Part shown: positions 8,305-16,248 of the stretch, in pieces
Position numbering within the stretch: the stretch's first letter is position 1
How the letters are laid out: every line of letters begins with the position of its first letter
Origin: Planctomycetota bacterium
GTDB lineage: Bacteria > Planctomycetota > Planctomycetia > Planctomycetales > Planctomycetaceae
NCBI GenBank assembly: GCA_003670925.1
Contig: QWQG01000112.1
Coordinates: 1-45,783 of the forward strand
Length of the DNA stretch: 45,783 nt
Direction of reading: 5' to 3'
The notes under the pieces: generated by a model
Seen by the model: the letters and a program-made list of their open reading frames with translations, nothing else
Databases searched by the model: none
Told to the model about the DNA's origin: nothing
Program-made: the position numbers and the translations under genes

Positions 8305-9696
8305 ATGTTTCCTCTGCCACTGTCCGACTTCGAATACTATATGCTGGTCGATGATCGTCCGTCGCATCCGATGGTGTTTGTCATGGCCGCACAGCTGTCG
8401 GGGACGTTTCAACAGACAGCCTTGCAGCAAGCTTTGGATGAACTCATTCAGTGCCATCCACTCCTGCGATGTTGCGTCGCAGAAATCGCAGGGCATGGCT
8501 GGTGTTGGATGCCACTTGCGAACTTAGGAACAGCAGCGACTGGCGTGGGGTGGCTGGAATGGATCGACGGTGATGAAGCGTCGGTAGCAGAATTTGTGCC
8601 GCAGGTGCGTTCAATGGATTTGACGTCCGCAGCTGGTTTACAGGTAGTGGTGCGCGCTTCACCGACGCGGGCACGTTTGATCCTGTACATTCATCATGTC
8701 TGCTGTGATGGGATCGGCGGCATTCAGATTCTTGGCGAATTGCTGGCGCGTTATGGACAGAAGACAGGGGCTGCTGATGCGAAGCGACCCGTGTTTGACG
8801 AGCCAAGGAAGGAGTTGCTGCTCGAACGAGAAAACTACGACGGCGGTCACGCAACCGCCGAACGGCAAAAAAAAACGCTCAAGAAGACAGTCGGGAAAAT
8901 CTCCCGTCTGCTGTTGCGCAAACCCGTGACGCTGGCGCCATCTGTCGTTTCTTCTGCCCTACCTTCCTCTGCTACGCGGGCACCAGCTATTCTGGAAGCC
9001 GTGATTCCTAAAGCCGCGCATCGAAAACTGCGGGCCGTGGCAGCTACGCACGACGTTTCGATCAACGATCTTTTCATTGCCCAGTTTCTGCTGCATATTC
9101 GTCGCTGGAATTCTAAAATCCTGCCCGAAAACGGAAAAAAATGGATTCGGTTGAGTATCCCCGTAAGTATGCGCACGCGGATTCACGATCACATGCCGGG
9201 GGCCAACGTCGTCAGCTATGCGTTCGTGACTCGCCGTCAGCACGAATGCGATGACTTGGACGCACTTCTGAAATCGATTCATCGTCAGACAGGCGATGTT
9301 GTCTTCAATCGCGAAGGGATTGTGTGTCTCAAAATCTTCAAGGTGCTCCGGAAATTTCCACGCGGCATGAAGATGTTTCTCGGGTTGAAGTCCTGCCTGA
9401 GTACTGCTGTGCTAGCCAATGTCGGCGATATTCGACGACGCTTTAACGGTCGCTTTCCGCTCAACAACGGCAAGTGGATCGCGGGCGATGTGCTTGTCGA
9501 ACGCGTGACGGGCGTCGCCCCCGTGCGGCCCAATACGCGCGCCGCCGTATCAATCGGTGAGTACGCTGGGGAGTTATCGATCAGCCTGCGCACGGATGCC
9601 GCTATGATCAATGTGATAGATTCACGGCGATTCCTCCAAGAGTTTGTGGAAGCTCTGGAACGCGTGGCGTTTGAGATCAGCGACACGAAAGAATAA
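8305..9696 (+). CDS. Condensation/acyltransferase-fold protein (WS/DGAT- or PapA-like)
   Basis: The frame is open from 8245, but MFPLPLSDFEYYMLVDDRPS at ATG 8305 looks like the true beginning; that gives 463 residues. The motif LYIHHVCCDGIGG holds HHxxxDG (about residues 130-136), the catalytic signature of CoA-dependent acyltransferases of the condensation superfamily, and the context SHPMVFVMAAQLSG at the start recalls wax-ester/DGAT-like proteins. The later NDLFIAQFLLHIRRWN and VSIPVSMR-like stretch (LSIPVSMRTR) also fit. Such enzymes move acyl groups from CoA or carrier proteins to alcohols; the acceptor here is unknown. It stands alone, diverging from the Gfo/Idh gene and converging with the propeller gene, whose end is only 15 bp away. 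Confidence 0.82.
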   Translation: MFPLPLSDFEYYMLVDDRPSHPMVFVMAAQLSGTFQQTALQQALDELIQCHPLLRCCVAEIAGHGWCWMPLANLGTAATGVGWLEWIDGDEASVAEFVPQVRSMDLTSAAGLQVVVRASPTRARLILYIHHVCCDGIGGIQILGELLARYGQKTGAADAKRPVFDEPRKELLLERENYDGGHATAERQKKTLKKTVGKISRLLLRKPVTLAPSVVSSALPSSATRAPAILEAVIPKAAHRKLRAVAATHDVSINDLFIAQFLLHIRRWNSKILPENGKKWIRLSIPVSMRTRIHDHMPGANVVSYAFVTRRQHECDDLDALLKSIHRQTGDVVFNREGIVCLKIFKVLRKFPRGMKMFLGLKSCLSTAVLANVGDIRRRFNGRFPLNNGKWIAGDVLVERVTGVAPVRPNTRAAVSIGEYAGELSISLRTDAAMINVIDSRRFLQEFVEALERVAFEISDTKE

Positions 9697-9711
9697 GTAA
9701 AGTTTCCTCGG

Positions 9712-10596
9712 CTATGGCCAAGCAACCTGTAACACACAGCCGGATTGAGTGGCGATGAACAGCCGATCGCCGAGAGGGCCCGTGCAGATATGGACGGGCG
9801 GATCTGGTGAGATATCGACGGCCCACTGAATTGTGCCTTCGAAGTTGAGCCAGAAAATGCGGTTCTCGAGCGTCAGCACGGCGACGCGATTCTTAGTCGC
9901 CGAGGCCGATACGCGGCAGGGAATCCCATCAATGGCAAACGATCCCAGTTGAGTTCCCGAGCGATCATAGACTTGCACGCCATGGTTGAATGCCGCCAGA
10001 AAAATACGTTTGCCGCCTTCGGAAACGGCCATGTCGCCGGCATTGTTCATCAAGCGTTCGTTCCAGATTTCTTGGCCTTTGAGATCGAAGCGGCACAACT
10101 GACCAAACTCAGCCGCACCGATGAGTTCCGGTGCCTCAGCCAGAAACGTCAGATGTTCCATCGCGCGCATCGTATCAACCTTCGCGATTTCCTTGCGGTC
10201 GGCCGTCACGATATGCAGTCTGGCGGCATCGCTACTGAACGCGATATGGCCCCCATGCGGAGAGATTGCGATGCTGACAATTCGACCCGTGATTGAAGCG
10301 TCCCAAAGCGGCTTTAATCGCGCATCGAAGCACAACATGCGGCTGTCGCCGAGCACCGCGACGCCGATATTTCCGCTGTCGGACCACACCAGTTTGCGAA
10401 GTCCGACAAAACTGCGATCTTCGAGAACGCGGTCGCCATTCTGATTCATCAGACACAGGTGGCCGGCTCGTGTACCCACGAGCAAGGTCCGGGCTTCATC
10501 GGCGAAATCCAACGCCACTACACCGTCAGGAAAGAAATCTTCAAAGATTTCCGCCGGCCTAGAACCGTGGCTATTGTGAAGCAGTGGTGAAGCCAC
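9712..10596 (-). CDS. WD40/PQQ-like beta-propeller protein, cytoplasmic
   Basis: 294 residues built from repeated four-strand units: LLVGTRAGHLCLMNQNGD, MLCFDARLKPLWDASITG, LCRFDLKGQEIWNERL, GVQVYDRSGTQLGSF and IFWLNFEGTIQWAVDI. The D-x-x-G-x-x-W rhythm is that of PQQ-like or WD40 propellers with about six or seven blades. No signal peptide is visible, so a cytoplasmic scaffold or sensor is likely. It lies 14 bp downstream of the S41 protease gene and is almost certainly cotranscribed with it; what the pair does together is not known. Confidence 0.8.
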   Translation of the reverse strand: MASPLLHNSHGSRPAEIFEDFFPDGVVALDFADEARTLLVGTRAGHLCLMNQNGDRVLEDRSFVGLRKLVWSDSGNIGVAVLGDSRMLCFDARLKPLWDASITGRIVSIAISPHGGHIAFSSDAARLHIVTADRKEIAKVDTMRAMEHLTFLAEAPELIGAAEFGQLCRFDLKGQEIWNERLMNNAGDMAVSEGGKRIFLAAFNHGVQVYDRSGTQLGSFAIDGIPCRVSASATKNRVAVLTLENRIFWLNFEGTIQWAVDISPDPPVHICTGPLGDRLFIATQSGCVLQVAWP

Positions 10597-10610
10597 GCGA
10601 TCTGCCTGAA

Positions 10611-12260
10611 TTATTTGCGGGTGAGACGCGTCTGCAAATCTGCGATCGCGGCGGCGACGTCTGCGTCAGCAGAAATCTCATCAGAAGTCCGACCACGGAA
10701 AAAAGTGACCTGGGTGTCTACCGGTAAAGGCACAACCACGTCCGGAGCTAGGCCTTTACCCGCGTAGTTTCCATGAGCGGGGGAATAAAATTTCGCGGTG
10801 GTCAGTTTCAGTCCGGTTTCACCAGGCAGATGAATGATGCTCTGCACCGACCACTTGCCGTATGTCTTTCGCCCTACTATTGTCCCACGATGATGATCCT
10901 TGATCGCTCCGGCGACAATCTCGCTGGCACTGGCACTGTTTTCGTCAACCAACAGCGTCAACGGATAGTGACGCACGTTATTGCCGTGTGCCTTAAAGAC
11001 CTGTGACTGCTCAGGTGCACGGCCTTCCGTGGAAACCAATACGCCACGATCGATAAAGCGTTCAATGACGGCGGCGGCCGTTTCCAGCAGACCACCCGGA
11101 TTGCCGCGCAGATCCCAGATGAGCGCCTTCATACCTTTGCGTTCCAATGTCCGTAACGCTTCATCCAGTTCCTCTGCCGTATTGTTCTGAAAGCCTTCCA
11201 TGCGGATGTACCCGATGCCCCGCGTTTCATCCAACATGACAGTGCGGGTGATGCTCCGGATCTGAACACGCTGCCGAGTGAACGTGGTTGATTTTTCCGT
11301 TCCTGCGGGGGATTCGAACGTGAGCTCCACCTGACTACCACCCGAACCACGCAACAGCCGCGCCGCATCGTCAGTAGAAAAATCGCGACAGTCTTGGCCG
11401 TCGATCGCAACGATGTAATCATCCGGCTGTAATCCACCGCGTTCAGCAGGACTGTCCAGCAACACGTTCACCAAATGCATGCCGCGTCCTTTGACGCTTT
11501 TCATTTCAATGCCAATCCCGACCAGTTCACCCTGAATGCTTCCGAATAGATCGTTGTAACGATCGGGTGTGAGGAAGTTGCTGTATTCGTCAAGTGCATT
11601 GCAGCCACCAAAGATGTATTCCATGACAACTGCGGTGCCGGAAATTCCAAGCTCGCGATCGCAAAGCTCACACACACTGGTGATGGCCGATCGAGCGTCC
11701 ATCCGCGTTTCAAGGCGACGGTTCCAGAAGTCCTTGATCAGGACACTCCGAACTCGTTCCACTGCTTCGTCATTGCCGGGCTTCACGTTGCGCCCCAGAA
11801 ACTTCTCGTTCTTGAGCGCCATGTACAGACTTTCCGTGCCATGCGCGACGAAACGCGTGGGTGATACGCTGTCCACGTATTCATATTGAACGCGGGAAAG
11901 AATGTCTTCGTACAGATCCAATGCTTCTGCGCGGCCTTTCGTAAGCAACTGATTTTCGAAGCTGCGATCCGAATAGCGTCGATCGACGCCAAAGTGAATT
12001 CGTGTGCGACGCAGAGCGTACTTGAGACCTTCGTCGTTTTTCCATTCCTCAAGTGACGCTTCATAAAGCGTGATGGCATCTACCCACTGCCGACTGCTTT
12101 CAAGTTGCTCGCCAGCCAGTTTTGCTTCTTCAGCATTGGCATAGACGGAAAGGTCAACAACTGACACGTCCTTTGCCGCCGCTCCCGACGACACCAGCAA
12201 TGCTGCGAGTGCAAGGAACAGTTGCGACAGGATTTTTGAAATCCTAGGACTCATCGGCAT
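10611..12260 (-). CDS. S41-family C-terminal processing protease with PDZ domain
   Basis: 549 residues from ATG 12260, preceded by GAGGGG 6 nt upstream; ATG 12287 is in frame but lacks such a site. A signal peptide (SKILSQLFLALAALLVSSGA) leads to a helical region of about 200 residues with a TPR-like start, a PDZ domain at about 245-320 (GIGIEMKS, SPAERGGLQPDDYIVAIDG), and the S41 domain. LVDENSASASEIVAGAIKDH holds the catalytic Ser (about 444), and RKTYGKWSVQ the Lys (about 469), so the Ser-Lys dyad is intact. CtpA/Prc-type enzymes trim periplasmic proteins near their C-termini. The N-terminal extension is longer than in standard CtpA, and GKW replaces the usual GKG. Confidence 0.92.
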   Translation of the reverse strand: MPMSPRISKILSQLFLALAALLVSSGAAAKDVSVVDLSVYANAEEAKLAGEQLESSRQWVDAITLYEASLEEWKNDEGLKYALRRTRIHFGVDRRYSDRSFENQLLTKGRAEALDLYEDILSRVQYEYVDSVSPTRFVAHGTESLYMALKNEKFLGRNVKPGNDEAVERVRSVLIKDFWNRRLETRMDARSAITSVCELCDRELGISGTAVVMEYIFGGCNALDEYSNFLTPDRYNDLFGSIQGELVGIGIEMKSVKGRGMHLVNVLLDSPAERGGLQPDDYIVAIDGQDCRDFSTDDAARLLRGSGGSQVELTFESPAGTEKSTTFTRQRVQIRSITRTVMLDETRGIGYIRMEGFQNNTAEELDEALRTLERKGMKALIWDLRGNPGGLLETAAAVIERFIDRGVLVSTEGRAPEQSQVFKAHGNNVRHYPLTLLVDENSASASEIVAGAIKDHHRGTIVGRKTYGKWSVQSIIHLPGETGLKLTTAKFYSPAHGNYAGKGLAPDVVVPLPVDTQVTFFRGRTSDEISADADVAAAIADLQTRLTRK

Positions 12261-12773
12261 GACTTTCCCCTCGATCATCACTGCCAAGATTGCAGTTTTT
12301 GATCACCTATCTTGAGTAGCTCGTCACCGAGCGGCATCATGCCTCACAATTTGATTCCTTCCCTGAAATCAGACTTTTGGTCTTCACGGCTGATATCTCT
12401 GACCGCGACTAAATATCGCTGTTCACCGTAGCAATAACCCTGAACCTTCTTTACGGCAAAATGACTATATGGCACGAATGCTGGCTGGTCAAATGCCGAA
12501 TCCCGTTAGACCTTTCTTCTATGGCAGAACCCTGAAAGCCCGCAAAATTCCTGCATTCTTTGCTGCCTCTCAATTCAACCCTCCTGTTATTCTGTTCCGA
12601 TTGCAATGGCTGAACAGTGTGCCCCCCCTCGTGGCGACAAAAGCCCATCTGTGCAAAAAACTGACCCACATCAGGCTCGGTAGGCTTGTATTAGGGCGGT
12701 GGGGGATGCGTAGTTTACGTGATGGTTGTCAGCGTTCTACTGACGTGCGTGTTTTTTGTGGGAGAAGTGTTGG
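12261..12773. promoter_or_regulatory. Divergent intergenic region, no gene seen
   Basis: About 510 bp between the S41 protease (minus) and the SUMF1-like gene (plus). Short frames on both strands lack family resemblance and a good start. No tRNA or hairpin of note was found. GGAGAAG at 12761-12767 is the likely ribosome binding site of the gene starting at 12774. Confidence 0.5.
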
Positions 12774-13694
12774 ATGAAATGCTTCCATGGTTTTCGGTTC
12801 AGGGCATGGTTTTTGAGCTTATTAGTTTGCGGTCTTTGGCAGAGTTATGCAACAGCTGGCACCATCACGTTTGGCAGCGGTAGCAATCAGTTCACGATGA
12901 CTTTCGTGGACATCGGCAACGCCGGCAACGCGGATGATACGACGGGTAAGCCGAATCCAGCCGGAGCAGTGGGTTACGCTTACGGATTGGGCAAGTACGA
13001 AGTGTCGGAGGACATGATCACGAAGTTTAATGCTTCACCGTCATTGCAAATCACCATGGATAATCGCGGGGTCAATCAGCCGGCAACGGGTGTGAGTTGG
13101 AACGAAGCGGCCCGTTTTACGAACTGGCTGAACACGAGCACAGGCGGATCTGCGGCGTACAACTTCACAACGTCAGGAGTGAATGACAACATCACGCCAT
13201 GGACCTCTGCAAACCCGCTCGACTACGACGCAAGCAATCCGTATCGCAGCCTTCGTGCAACGTACGTTTTGCCGAGCATGGACGAGTGGTACAAGGCGGC
13301 GTACTACGATCCGAACAAGTCGGGTGGTGCCGGCTATTGGGACTATCCGAACGGCAGTGACATTGCTCCCGGGGCCGTCACCAGCGGAATTGATCCTAAC
13401 ACCGCCGTTTACAACCAAACTTCCGCGCTACGCCCGGCGAATGTCACGCAGGCCGGTGGCCAGAGTCCGTACGGAATCATGGGCTTGGGTGCCAATGTGT
13501 GGGAATGGGAAGAGACACCATATGACCCGAAGAACATTTCAGCTTCGTCTGTTCGTGGGTTCCGTGGTGGCCTCTGGATCGGCGATTCCAGCCTCTTGTC
13601 GTCTTCGATCCGGTTCAACGACGACCCCGCGCTCAAGGACGGTAGCATTGGTTTCCGTGTCGCAAGTCTTTCTTCGTCCGCATCAGTTCCGTAG
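12774..13694 (+). CDS. Secreted SUMF1/FGE-fold protein, PEP-CTERM tail lost to a stop codon
   Basis: 306 residues from ATG 12774, with GGAGAAG 6 nt upstream (a TTG at 12756 is in frame but poorer). A signal peptide MKCFHGFRFRAWFLSLLVCG precedes a SUMF1-type fold: YGLGKYEVSEDM, PATGVSWNEAARFTNWLN, LPSMDEWYKAAYYDP, GIMGLGANVWEWEET, GFRGGLW and IGFRVAS. The formylglycine-generating cysteines are absent (WEWEET where FGE has a Trp-Cys), so a sulfatase-activating role is unlikely. The protein stops at SVP with TAG (13692-13694). In the same frame the next 23 codons are a PEP-CTERM signal, so the intact protein would have been sorted to the surface by an exosortase. As it stands the product should be released rather than anchored. 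Confidence 0.88.
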   Translation: MKCFHGFRFRAWFLSLLVCGLWQSYATAGTITFGSGSNQFTMTFVDIGNAGNADDTTGKPNPAGAVGYAYGLGKYEVSEDMITKFNASPSLQITMDNRGVNQPATGVSWNEAARFTNWLNTSTGGSAAYNFTTSGVNDNITPWTSANPLDYDASNPYRSLRATYVLPSMDEWYKAAYYDPNKSGGAGYWDYPNGSDIAPGAVTSGIDPNTAVYNQTSALRPANVTQAGGQSPYGIMGLGANVWEWEETPYDPKNISASSVRGFRGGLWIGDSSLLSSSIRFNDDPALKDGSIGFRVASLSSSASVP

Positions 13695-13766
13695 CCGGGT
13701 ACGGTCGGAGTATTAAGCTTAGTAGGTCTGGGATTCGTGGCGGACCGTAAGCGGATGAAGAAATAA
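13692..13766 (+). pseudogene. PEP-CTERM sorting tail read only past an amber codon
   Basis: Directly after the stop, in the same frame, the codons give PGTVGVLSLVGLGFVADRKR then MKK and TAA (13764-13766). With Glu in place of the TAG (one base, GAG to TAG) this is VPEPGTVG, a hydrophobic helix and a basic end: a textbook PEP-CTERM tail. It is either a recent nonsense mutation, a sequencing error, or a site of stop readthrough. Confidence 0.85.
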
Positions 13767-13816
13767 GACTTTGCATTTTTGTGCTTTATCCCTGTCGTCA
13801 GTGGAGAAGTTGCCTC

Positions 13817-13988
13817 TAGGATGGGCATTCTTGCCCGTCACGCTCGGTTGCTCGAGCTGCGGCCTGGAGGATGGGGATTCCTGTCCCTTCTCCCCTATCG
13901 TCAGGGAAGAAGGTGGCCGCTAGGCCGGATGAGGGGTTTTGCCCCCGCCCCGTTGTCGTCGCATGTCCATCTTGTCCGAGATTCCACC
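13817..13988. repeat. Cluster of small GGNCATTCNTGNCC-type palindromes
   Basis: Three related units: AGGATGGGCATTCTTGCCCG (from 13818), GAGGATGGGGATTCCTGTCC (13867-13886) and a half unit TGTCCATCTTGTCCGAGATT (from 13966). Each core is a near-palindrome. The same core recurs at 14315-14390 and 37031-37158. Confidence 0.75.
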
Positions 13989-13999
13989 ATTTGTTGAGT

Positions 14000-14176
14000 C
14001 TACCCCACCGACAGATCTACGATCTCAATGTCATCCCCAAAGTCCGTATCGCCACTGTCTGAAGACTTTTCGGAAAACGTATTCTGATCGCCAAGGCTGA
14101 GCGGCCCGGTCGGTTTCGCCAACGGCCCCGTGAACGTCTCTTGACCGCCAAGACTGTCTGGTGATTGTTTGGCCAT
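14000..14176 (-). pseudogene. 58-aa fragment: leader of a planctomycete-type Ser/Thr kinase
   Basis: An ATG at 14176 opens a 58-codon frame that begins MAKQSPDSLGGQETFTG, repeats the SLGxQxTF unit at residue 27 (SLGDQNTF), and ends DFGDDIEIVDLSVG before a TAG at 14000-14002. From memory, large planctomycete protein kinases begin with such SLGDQxTF repeats and an IEIVDLS.RY stretch leading into the kinase glycine loop. Here the frame ends just after IVDLS, and the DNA beyond is repeat material with no kinase remnant. It is either a truncated pseudogene or a very small protein. Too short for a length-filtered gene call. Confidence 0.6.
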
Positions 14177-14314
14177 GAAATGCGACGCTCGGCTGTCGGG
14201 GGTGATGGACCGCGGAATCCTGCGGCACGAGCCTCCGCAGATCCCTACAAGATGACATCAAACGCCCCCCAGAATCAAACCAGACGGCCACGGTAGGCTG
14301 CGTTTCCGCAGTAC

Positions 14315-14390
14315 CTTGGACATTCTTGTCCGAGATTCCTCAGCTTGCCACGAACGAAGGGGCAAGCCACGACGGACAAGGATGTCCATC
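14315..14390. repeat. Inverted pair of GGACATTCTTGTCC palindromes
   Basis: TTGGACATTCTTGTCCG (14316-14332) faces its near complement CGGACAAGGATGTCCA (14373-14388). The interior holds a smaller stem, CTTGCC with GGGCAAG. The whole unit could fold as one long hairpin. Same family as 37031-37158. Confidence 0.75.
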
Positions 14391-14799
14391 GTACGGTTGG
14401 CAACATCTCAGCCTGTTTCACCACGCGTCCGAAGTTACTGCTGCTACTTGTCCTCATGCTGCCAAAATAGGCCCAACGTTCGGCCGGCAGGGGATGATAC
14501 ACGTTCTCCGCCGTTACGCGGATCGCACCCCCGTCAACCCCCACATCACAAAGGCTATCAAGCCGACGACGCACAGAAAAACATAACCCTATGCTTCGGT
14601 GATTAGATGGTCAGCATCCCAATCCACACAGAATGACGCGTCTCGCTACACCCGAATTTCTCGGCCGAAAACGGTCTCTGGATTCCCTGTGGGGAAAGCT
14701 CACTGCTTCTTATTGCGGTCAAGAACCCATGGCGTTTTCTTCCATCGAATTCCTGTTTGCTTCTTGCCGGCTGGCGCAATCTTGAATCGTCCCACGGAG

Positions 14800-16248
14800 C
14801 TAAACCGCCACCACTTCCGGCGGACGTGTCAGAATCTTTGCCACGACCTCGCCCGGTTGTCCATCCAGCAGACTGTTGATTCCTGTTGGGCGAACAATCG
14901 AAAGCTGCGCGTTACTGAGTCCGAAGAGGTACATCAATGTGGCGTGGTAGTCGAAGTGATTGACAACATCGGTCACGGCCTTGTGGCCTAATTCGTCGGT
15001 TTCGCCATGGATACAGCCGCCTTTGATGCCACCGCCAGCCAGCCACATGCTGAAGCCGTAGGTGTTGTGATCACGTCCGATGTTCTGTTCGTTCTGAATC
15101 ACAGGCAGCCGGCCCATCTCTCCGCCCCAGTGAACCAGCGTCGAATCCAACAGCCCGCGCTGCTTCAAATCCTGCACGAGCGCCGCTGCTGGTTGATCCG
15201 TGCGACCACAGGCACTCGGCAGCGCCGTTATGATGCCGCCGTGATGATCCCATGTTTGATTTCCCGTATGCAACTGCACGAACCGCACGCCGCGTTCCAC
15301 TAGACGGCGTGCAATGAGACACCGCGTCCCATATTCCCGCGTGACTTCGTTGTCGAGGCCGTACAACTTTTGCGTCGTCTCAGACTCCTTGGAGATATCC
15401 ATGGCCTCACTCGCTGCGATCTGCATGCCGGCAGCCAGGTCGTAGCTTTGCATCCGCGCCGCAAGATCATGCTCGCCCGGATGCTCTAGCAGGTGCGTCT
15501 CATTAAGTCGCCGCAAGTAGTCCAGCATCCGCACTTGGTTGGCCCCACGCAGTGACGGTGGCGGATCCAGATTCAGAATGCGTGGCTCTTGAGATCTGAC
15601 CACAGTCCCCTGATAGACCGACGGAAGCCAGCCGTTCTGCCAGTTCTCGACACCCAACACTGGAAGGCCAGACGGGTCGGTCAGAACCATAAACGATGGC
15701 AAGCTGGCTCGGTCACTCCCCAACCCATACGACATCCACGCACCCAGTGCCGGCCGACCGGCTAGCTGCCGTCCCGTATTCAAAGCATTAATCGATTCTC
15801 CGTGATTATTGACGCCGGTGCGCATCGATCGAATCAAACAGATCTCGTCCGCGACCGTTCCGAGATGCGGCACCAATTCGCTGAGATCCATGCCGCAGTC
15901 GCCGTACTTGCGGAAACGCCACGGACAGCCAAAGAGTCGACTGCTGGCTTCGCCGGCGTTGTCGTATTGGATGTCACCCGTAAATGATTGCAGATGCCGT
16001 TTATTGAGTTCCGGCTTCGGATCAAATAGATCAATATGACTTGGCCCACCCTGCATGAACATCGAAATCATGGCCGTCGCCTGTGGCCGGGCTGCGGACG
16101 GTTTCGGTTTCAGATCAAACGTGATCGGTTCAAGTTGCGGCTTCGGTGGTGCCGCAGGCAATTCCTGCTGCCGTAACCAAGCCCATGCGAGCCCGCTCAG
16201 CCCTAAACTCTGTTGCGCCAACCAGTGACGTCGTGTGTTAATCGACAT
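14800..16248 (-). CDS. DUF1501 protein
   Basis: 482 residues from ATG 16248. The start lies 11 bp inside the upstream DUF1549/DUF1553 gene, so the two are translationally coupled. The N-terminus INTRRHWLAQQSLGLSGLAW has a Tat-like TRRHWL motif. ISMFMQGGPSHIDLFDPKP, QTWDHHGG, VHWGGEMGR and GRDHNTYGFSMWLAGGG are DUF1501 hallmarks; the family belongs to the alkaline phosphatase/sulfatase-like superfamily and is exported. DUF1501 and DUF1549/DUF1553 pairs are one of the commonest paired gene families in planctomycetes and their biochemical role is unproven; a part in polysaccharide or sulfated glycan use has been suggested. Confidence 0.94.
   Translation of the reverse strand: MSINTRRHWLAQQSLGLSGLAWAWLRQQELPAAPPKPQLEPITFDLKPKPSAARPQATAMISMFMQGGPSHIDLFDPKPELNKRHLQSFTGDIQYDNAGEASSRLFGCPWRFRKYGDCGMDLSELVPHLGTVADEICLIRSMRTGVNNHGESINALNTGRQLAGRPALGAWMSYGLGSDRASLPSFMVLTDPSGLPVLGVENWQNGWLPSVYQGTVVRSQEPRILNLDPPPSLRGANQVRMLDYLRRLNETHLLEHPGEHDLAARMQSYDLAAGMQIAASEAMDISKESETTQKLYGLDNEVTREYGTRCLIARRLVERGVRFVQLHTGNQTWDHHGGIITALPSACGRTDQPAAALVQDLKQRGLLDSTLVHWGGEMGRLPVIQNEQNIGRDHNTYGFSMWLAGGGIKGGCIHGETDELGHKAVTDVVNHFDYHATLMYLFGLSNAQLSIVRPTGINSLLDGQPGEVVAKILTRPPEVVAV

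Larger units (their letters stand above)
13767..14799. other. Repeat-rich, gene-poor region of about 1 kb
   Basis: Between the SUMF1-like gene and the DUF1501 gene. It contains several copies of a small palindrome (GGGCATTCTTGCCC, GGACATTCTTGTCC and relatives) at 13817-13988 and 14315-14390, and the fragment of a kinase leader at 14000-14176. On the minus strand at about 14500-14590 a frame reads VFLCVVGLIAFVMWGLTG, like the end of a membrane protein, but nothing supports a gene. The region looks like decayed sequence overrun by repeats. Confidence 0.6.

Noticed and set aside
12261-12773. tRNA or small stable RNA in the long gap
   Set aside because: No cloverleaf arms or known RNA motifs were found on either strand by eye.
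14031-14574. Minus-strand frames of 86 and 99 codons
   Set aside because: They are out of frame with the kinase leader fragment or run through repeat DNA, and neither resembles a known protein.
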